Source: an uncultured Eubacteriales bacterium (GTDB lineage Bacteria; Bacillota; Clostridia; Christensenellales; Borkfalkiaceae). Taken from it: a DNA stretch of 63,969 nucleotides. The stretch lies in NCBI GenBank assembly GCA_900540805.1, contig UQHL01000018.1, positions 1 to 63,969 on the forward strand, read 5' to 3'. The notes beneath the pieces are model-generated. The model did no database searches. It saw only the letters and a program-made list of their open reading frames with translations, and was not told the origin of the DNA. The position numbers and the translations under genes were made by a program. This document shows positions 59,732 through 63,969 of the stretch, one piece after another. The first letter of the stretch is position 1; the number at the start of each line of letters is the position of its first letter.

Positions 59732-61295
59732 CGAAGACGGTCTTTTGCGAGTTGCCGCTTATTGCAGAGTTTCCACCGACAGCGAGGATCAACTTGAAAG
59801 TTATAAGGCACAGGTTGCGTATTATACTGATGCAATAGCAAAAAATCCGAGATGGCGCTTCGTCGATATTTATGCGGACGAGGGCATTACGGGAACTATG
59901 GCGAAGAAACGCACGAATTTTATGCGAATGATGCGTGACTGTGATAAGGGAAAGATTGACCTGATACTGACAAAGTCAGTTGCGCGCTTTGCGAGAAATA
60001 CCGTTGACAGTTTGAATTATGTAAGAAAACTGAAAGCGAAAGGGATCGGCGTATATTTTGAAGAACAAGCCCTTGACTCGTTAAAAACCGAGAATGAAAT
60101 GGCAATCGGTCTGTATAGCGTTCTTGCGCAAGCCGAAAGCGAAAATATCAGCGCAAACGTGCGTTGGGGTATTCAACAACGTATGAAGTCAGGAACATTT
60201 AAGTTTCGATATAATCTGCTTGGGTATCGAAAAGGCGAAAACGGTGAGCCGGAAATAGTTGAAGAAGAAGCAAGGTATATTCGTGATATTTTTAATATGT
60301 ATCTTAACGGCTGCAGCCTTGATCAAATCAAAGATTATCTTGAATCAGAAGGCGTAAAGACCAAAACGGGAAAGACGGTTTGGAGTAAAAGTCTTTTGAA
60401 GAACATACTATCCAATGAACGTTATTGCGGGGACTTGTTAATGCAGAAAACATATACGGAGAACTGTATTACAAAGAAGGTAAAGAAAAATCGTGGGGAA
60501 ATGCCAAAGTATCTCGTGAAAAACAATCATCCTGCTATTGTTACGCAAAGCACATTCAAAATGGTGCAGATGGAAATGGCACGTCGCGGTAACGTAAGGA
60601 AAAAAACGGATTCAGGAATAACGGAGCAGGGAAAATACAGCGGCAGATTTGCGCTAACTGATTTGCTTGTGTGTGGAGAATGCGGGAGTCCTTATCGAAG
60701 AAAGACGTACAGTAGAAACGGTGTGAATCAACGAGTTTGGCGTTGTTTAAGTCGATTGGAAAACGGTACCGCTTTTTGTGTAGATTCCGTAACTGTTGAC
60801 GATGAAAAGATAAAACAAGCAGTAATGCGTGGAATAAGTTCTGCCGTTAAGGATCGAAAAGATGTTTTAGATTTGATACTGTCGAATCTTGCCTATGCGG
60901 TTACGGGACAAGATGGTGCGCTTGATGTTTATGCTCTTGAAAAACAGTTAAAAGCATTGAATGACATTATGGATGAAACAATGGAACTTGCGGTAAATTC
61001 TTCGGGCGATGGCAAACGCTTTCAACAAGAGATAAAAGCTTTAAGTGAACAGATGGTTGTTATAAGAGAACAACTTGAAATGGCAAAAGAAAAAATTGCA
61101 TCAAACGAAAAAATCAATTCGGAGATAGAGAATATAAAAGAGTATTTATCTTCGAGCGATATTTGTTTTACGGAATATAGCGACGTGACAGTAAGAAGAT
61201 TGGTTGAGTACATCAGGGTGATGAAAGACAACTCAATTATCATCGTGCTGAAAGGTGGAATTCAAATCCGTGAACCCATAGAAACAAACAATTAA
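59664..61295 (+). CDS. Large serine recombinase 3
   Basis: 543 residues from ATG 59664 (AGGGAGGTCGGAA), overlapping recombinase 2 by 68 bases. Catalytic Ser37 in YCRVSTDSEDQ, KSVARFARNTVD, recombinase domain (about 180-290), zinc ribbon (LLVCGECGSPYRRK ... WRCLSRLENGTAFC, about 335-370), C-terminal coiled coil (about 430-500). Sequence differs throughout from recombinase 1, so the pair is not a recent duplication. Last ICE gene before the candidate right end. Confidence 0.92.
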   Translation: MQTQAKRIVTKIAANPILVKQSDEDGLLRVAAYCRVSTDSEDQLESYKAQVAYYTDAIAKNPRWRFVDIYADEGITGTMAKKRTNFMRMMRDCDKGKIDLILTKSVARFARNTVDSLNYVRKLKAKGIGVYFEEQALDSLKTENEMAIGLYSVLAQAESENISANVRWGIQQRMKSGTFKFRYNLLGYRKGENGEPEIVEEEARYIRDIFNMYLNGCSLDQIKDYLESEGVKTKTGKTVWSKSLLKNILSNERYCGDLLMQKTYTENCITKKVKKNRGEMPKYLVKNNHPAIVTQSTFKMVQMEMARRGNVRKKTDSGITEQGKYSGRFALTDLLVCGECGSPYRRKTYSRNGVNQRVWRCLSRLENGTAFCVDSVTVDDEKIKQAVMRGISSAVKDRKDVLDLILSNLAYAVTGQDGALDVYALEKQLKALNDIMDETMELAVNSSGDGKRFQQEIKALSEQMVVIREQLEMAKEKIASNEKINSEIENIKEYLSSSDICFTEYSDVTVRRLVEYIRVMKDNSIIIVLKGGIQIREPIETNN

Positions 61296-61316
61296 ATATA
61301 TAGAAATGAAAAACAC

Positions 61317-61343
61317 AAGTCCGGCAGAGTTGTCGGACTTTTA
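61317..61343 (+). terminator. Terminator of the recombinase operon
   Basis: AAGTCCG (61317-61323) pairs with CGGACTT (61334-61340), followed by TTATC. 22 bases after the stop of recombinase 3. Confidence 0.75.
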
Positions 61344-61368
61344 TCATCTTTGAGTGAAAAACATCGTC

Positions 61369-61376
61369 TTTTGCTC
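61369..61376. repeat. Candidate right end of the ICE (TTTTGCTC)
   Basis: Matches 340-347. The sequence lies just beyond the recombinase operon terminator, where an attR is expected. Short match; see the left copy. Confidence 0.25.
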
Positions 61377-61409
61377 ACAAACCTACTGCAACTTATAAAA
61401 ATGCAGTGC

Positions 61410-61430
61410 AGCTATTTCGTACAACAAAGA
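61410..61430 (-). repeat. Inverted repeat copy 2 (partner at 170-190)
   Basis: The reverse complement begins TCTTTGTTGTACGAAA and matches the sequence directly after tRNA-Asn in 20 of 21 positions. Confidence 0.4.
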
Positions 61431-61440
61431 CAAATGAATG

Positions 61441-61488
61441 ACCCATTGGAATCCGAACTATAAGGTTTGGTGTACAATGGGTTTTTTG
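61441..61488 (+). terminator. Terminator right of the ICE
   Basis: ACCCATTG (61441-61448) pairs with CAATGGGT (61475-61482) with an inner CCGAAC/GTTTGG stem, followed by TTTTT. From here to 61635 the sequence is very AT-rich with no gene; base composition changes clearly from the ICE. Confidence 0.7.
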
Positions 61489-61635
61489 TATTTTTGTTAG
61501 ATTTTATAAGGTTTTTCGAGTGTTTTATTGATAAAAATCAATGAAACATTTTTTTAAAATTAAAAATTCGAATTTAAAAAAGAAAAAATGAATAATTTGA
61601 GCTGTCTTTTATTAAGAATTTTTTGTTTTATTAAT

Positions 61636-62094
61636 CTAGTCTAATTCTTTTTGTGGCAGAGTTTTATAATCATTATTTTTATGTGGACGTTCAGTATTAT
61701 AGAAGTTAATATACTTGTTTACGGACCGCTTAAATTCTGCATCAGAGCGATATTTTCTTCTATATAATTCTTCTCTTTTAAAATTTGCAAAAAAAGACTC
61801 TACGACCGAATTATCGTAGGGTATATGAGCTCTTGAAAAAGATTGTTCAATATTTACTGATTTTAAATAAGTCATAAAAGTATTTGACTGATAATTTTCG
61901 CCACGGTCTGTATGAAATAGTAATCCGTCTTTGGGCTTTGCTGATTTATAAGCTAGCTTAAATGTTGATTTTATAAGTCTGGTATTATTTCTTGTTCTGA
62001 TTTTATAAGCAACAATTTTTCTGGAAAATAAATCTAAAATAACGCAAATATGAAAGACACTTGTTCTCGTTTTAAAATATGTAACATCGCTCAC
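61636..62094 (-). pseudogene. IS3-family transposase OrfB fragment
   Basis: 152 residues: SDVTYFKTR at the first Asp, LLFHTDRGENYQS at the second, YDNSVVESFFANFKREEL with the Glu, and YINFYNTERPHKNN. These are the DDE motifs of an IS3 (IS150-type) transposase. The upstream part is frameshifted, so the protein cannot be made in full. Confidence 0.8.
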
Positions 62095-62740
62095 CCAAAT
62101 TTCATTGGGTTTACTTGCATAAAAATTTGTTGCAATTTATCTTTGAAAAAAGTTTCTTTTCTTTCTTATATAATTCTTTAGATTTCTGTCATATACTTTT
62201 TAAATTTAATTCTTGCATTAATAATCGAACTGTATCTTCTGACGTTTTTATTCCTTGTTTTTTCAGTATTGCAGTAATTTTATCAAAACCATAATTTGTC
62301 CGGTTTCGTTATAAACTCTTTGGATTTCCTGTCTAAGCATGTCCTTATGTTGAAAATACCATGCGGCTTCGCATTTATTACGGAAGAGATAATTACAAAA
62401 GAAGCCACGCGCAACTTTTAATACATTATATAAAACGTAGGTGTTATATTACCCATATAATTCTTCTAAGGCATTTAATCTATCTTTAAGCGGAGAATTA
62501 GGAAACAGTCAATTTTATCAATGACCTCCAACATTTGCTCAAGGTGTTTAATTCGATGTTTCAATTTCTGAATATCTTTGTAAGTAGGTTTTTTGTTATT
62601 TCATTTTGCGAACTTTTCTTTAAACTTGCTGAAAGCCAACGATAGATTGTAATTCAGGAAACATTTGTTTCTTTTGAAATCAAAAGAATGGAATCGCCAT
62701 TTCCGCACTGTTTTTGTACTTTTGTGTAGTTTTTCTTCAT
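61636..62740 (-). mobile_element. Degenerate IS3-family insertion sequence
   Basis: Reads leftwards. The orfA start (ATG at 62740, after AAGGAGGTAGTTT) begins MKKNYTKVQKQ but is soon broken by stops; remnants of the HTH and of the orfB N-terminus appear in several frames between 62100 and 62700. Only the C-terminal DDE part is open. Unrelated in detail to the IS3 remnant at 1019. Confidence 0.75.
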
Positions 62741-62863
62741 AAACTACCTCCTTGTGAAAATATAATAAGCACGATTATAGCAAATTTTTATTGTTTTTGA
62801 CAAGTGAAAACAATAAAGAGTAAAAATTTTTATGAAAAAATTTACAAATAATGAATAAAATTC

Positions 62864-62892
62864 TTGACAAATAAATCTTATAGTGATACAAT
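62864..62892 (+). promoter_or_regulatory. Promoter of the XRE gene
   Basis: TTGACA (62864-62869), 17-base spacer, TACAAT (62887-62892), 44 bases before the start codon. Confidence 0.8.
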
Positions 62893-62936
62893 GACAATAT
62901 GGAGACATGTCATTAAAATAAAAAAGGAGAATTAAT

Positions 62937-63686
62937 ATGGCACAAAAAGCGATACGAAGCAATCCTAAACTTGCTGAAATGATTAAAAAGAGAAGAAATG
63001 AATTGCATTTGACGATTGAAGAAGCTGCTCAACGAGCTGGCGTAGGGACAAAAACGTGGTGCCGATATGAAGCGGGAGAAGCTATTCGTCACGATAAATA
63101 TAAAGGCGTTTGTAAAGCTTTGAATTGGATTCAATTCCCTACGGAAGATAATACTGAAGACGCTATTGATTTAGAGAAATATAAAAATCATGAAGCGTGG
63201 TCTAAATATTTGGAAAAAAAATTTGGCGAGATTGCGGCGCTTTCTTTCGTAATAGGTAGCGATATATTATTGGATCATATCAAAGAGGATATGGAGGAGT
63301 TGTCTAGACTTCCGAAAGGAACGCATATTGGGCAGATAAGTACGTCTTTTATTGAAAGCTTGCTGCCCAAACAATTTCTTATGAATTATGATTATGAATT
63401 TTTGTATGTAATGTATTGTGAATTGAAGAGTTTAAGAGTGATTGCGGGAAATGGAAGAGAGATTATTGCACATAGCGTACTGGATGAAATTATATTGTGC
63501 CTGATCGTGGAAGAAGCGGAATTTTTAATTGAAGAAGAAAATTTAGAGAATGATAATAATTGGGGTGATTGGGTTTACGATATTTTTGATGATATGGATG
63601 TAAGAACTATGTTATATTCCAATTGGTATGTAAGTGAAGGTAATTGTTATCATTTTTCGCATTGGTTGGAAAATCAATTTTATTGA
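62937..63686 (+). CDS. XRE-family transcriptional regulator
   Basis: 249 residues. The N-terminal Cro/C1 HTH (LAEMIKKRRNELHLTIEEAAQRAGVGTKTWCRYEAGEAI, about 12-50) is followed by a long acidic region (about 75-249) of unknown type with many Asp/Glu/Trp. Start after AAAAGGAGAATTA. It is monocistronic with its own promoter and sits outside the ICE in AT-rich flanking DNA. Target unknown. Confidence 0.82.
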   Translation: MAQKAIRSNPKLAEMIKKRRNELHLTIEEAAQRAGVGTKTWCRYEAGEAIRHDKYKGVCKALNWIQFPTEDNTEDAIDLEKYKNHEAWSKYLEKKFGEIAALSFVIGSDILLDHIKEDMEELSRLPKGTHIGQISTSFIESLLPKQFLMNYDYEFLYVMYCELKSLRVIAGNGREIIAHSVLDEIILCLIVEEAEFLIEEENLENDNNWGDWVYDIFDDMDVRTMLYSNWYVSEGNCYHFSHWLENQFY

Positions 63687-63869
63687 TTTAATTTACAATA
63701 TATCTTTCGCCCCTCAAGATAGCTCATAAGATTCCCCTAAGATAAAAGTATGAATTTTAAGGATTCTTGTTAGTAAAAGCAATGATCGTAAACTTAAAAG
63801 CCTATCGCGAGTTCGAGACTACATAATAAAGCACAAAAATATCTTTTTATCATCTATAGCCAATTGTAT

Positions 63870-63914
63870 AAAGGTTTCAATTCGGACATAAGGTCTAAAT
63901 TGAAACCTTTTTTA
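63870..63914 (+). terminator. Rho-independent terminator
   Basis: AAAGGTTTCAATT (63870-63882) pairs with AATTGAAACCTTT (63898-63910), followed by TTTT. The 63687-63869 stretch before it shows no gene. Confidence 0.85.
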
Positions 63915-63936
63915 TTGGAGCTTTAGCGAAAATAAA

Positions 63937-63955
63937 CCCCCAGTTCTACTGGGGG
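63937..63955. repeat. Perfect hairpin, possible IS200/IS605 end
   Basis: CCCCCAGT-TCT-ACTGGGGG in an A-rich setting close to the window edge. Such hairpins mark IS200/IS605-type element ends, but no transposase is within the window. Confidence 0.35.
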
Positions 63956-63969
63956 AAGAAAAAACACTT

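Overview
The window looks like part of a Clostridia-type (low-GC Gram-positive) chromosome carrying a large integrative and conjugative element (ICE). The left edge is the 3' end of a 5S rRNA gene followed by tRNA-Asn(GTT). The right edge is AT-rich chromosome with a decayed IS3 element and an XRE regulator. Almost everything between about 0.34 kb and 61.4 kb belongs to the ICE. The organism assignment is inferred from Tn4451/Tn916-like gene families, strong AAGGAGG ribosome-binding sites and a Tet ribosomal protection gene; no species can be named.

Left arm (0.3-9.6 kb): a tyrosine integrase cut off by an IS3-family transposase remnant, then a tetracycline-resistance gene with its leader peptide and attenuators, then a decapitated histidine kinase with an intact LuxR-type response regulator, a lipoprotein, a WYL regulator, a LexA/UmuD-like repressor, a zinc ribbon, a structured leader RNA and a sigma-like factor. 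DNA-processing block (9.2-30.9 kb): a giant protein of about 4,045 aa (MutS-I-like, DNA methylase, SNF2-type helicase, a triplicated repeat, primase-polymerase), an orphan methyltransferase, an ArdC-like antirestriction protein, a candidate oriT, and a relaxase gene split by a group II intron directly after its His-x-His motif.

Transfer block (30.9-56.1 kb): the VirD4-like coupling protein gene is itself split by a second, complete integrative mobilizable element (IME, about 32.39-45.24 kb). Joining the two halves at a shared AACG restores one open frame. The IME carries a candidate oriT, mobC, a relaxase, a long out-of-frame nested gene, tnpW, a TnpX-like large serine recombinase, and a type I restriction-modification locus whose specificity gene can be shuffled by an adjacent tyrosine recombinase through four copies of a 15-17 bp site. 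The ICE then continues with surface proteins, two stand-alone VirB2-like pilins, two further pilin domains fused to extracellular domains, VirB6- and VirB3/VirB4-like proteins.

Right arm (56.1-61.3 kb): a TnpV-like gene, small proteins, and three overlapping serine recombinase genes, the middle one lacking the catalytic domain. These presumably move the ICE. The nested history (ICE containing IS3, tet insertion, group II intron and IME) and the pilin-adhesin fusions are the most notable content. In its present state conjugation by this copy should depend on intron splicing (relaxase) and on IME excision (coupling protein), or on supply in trans.
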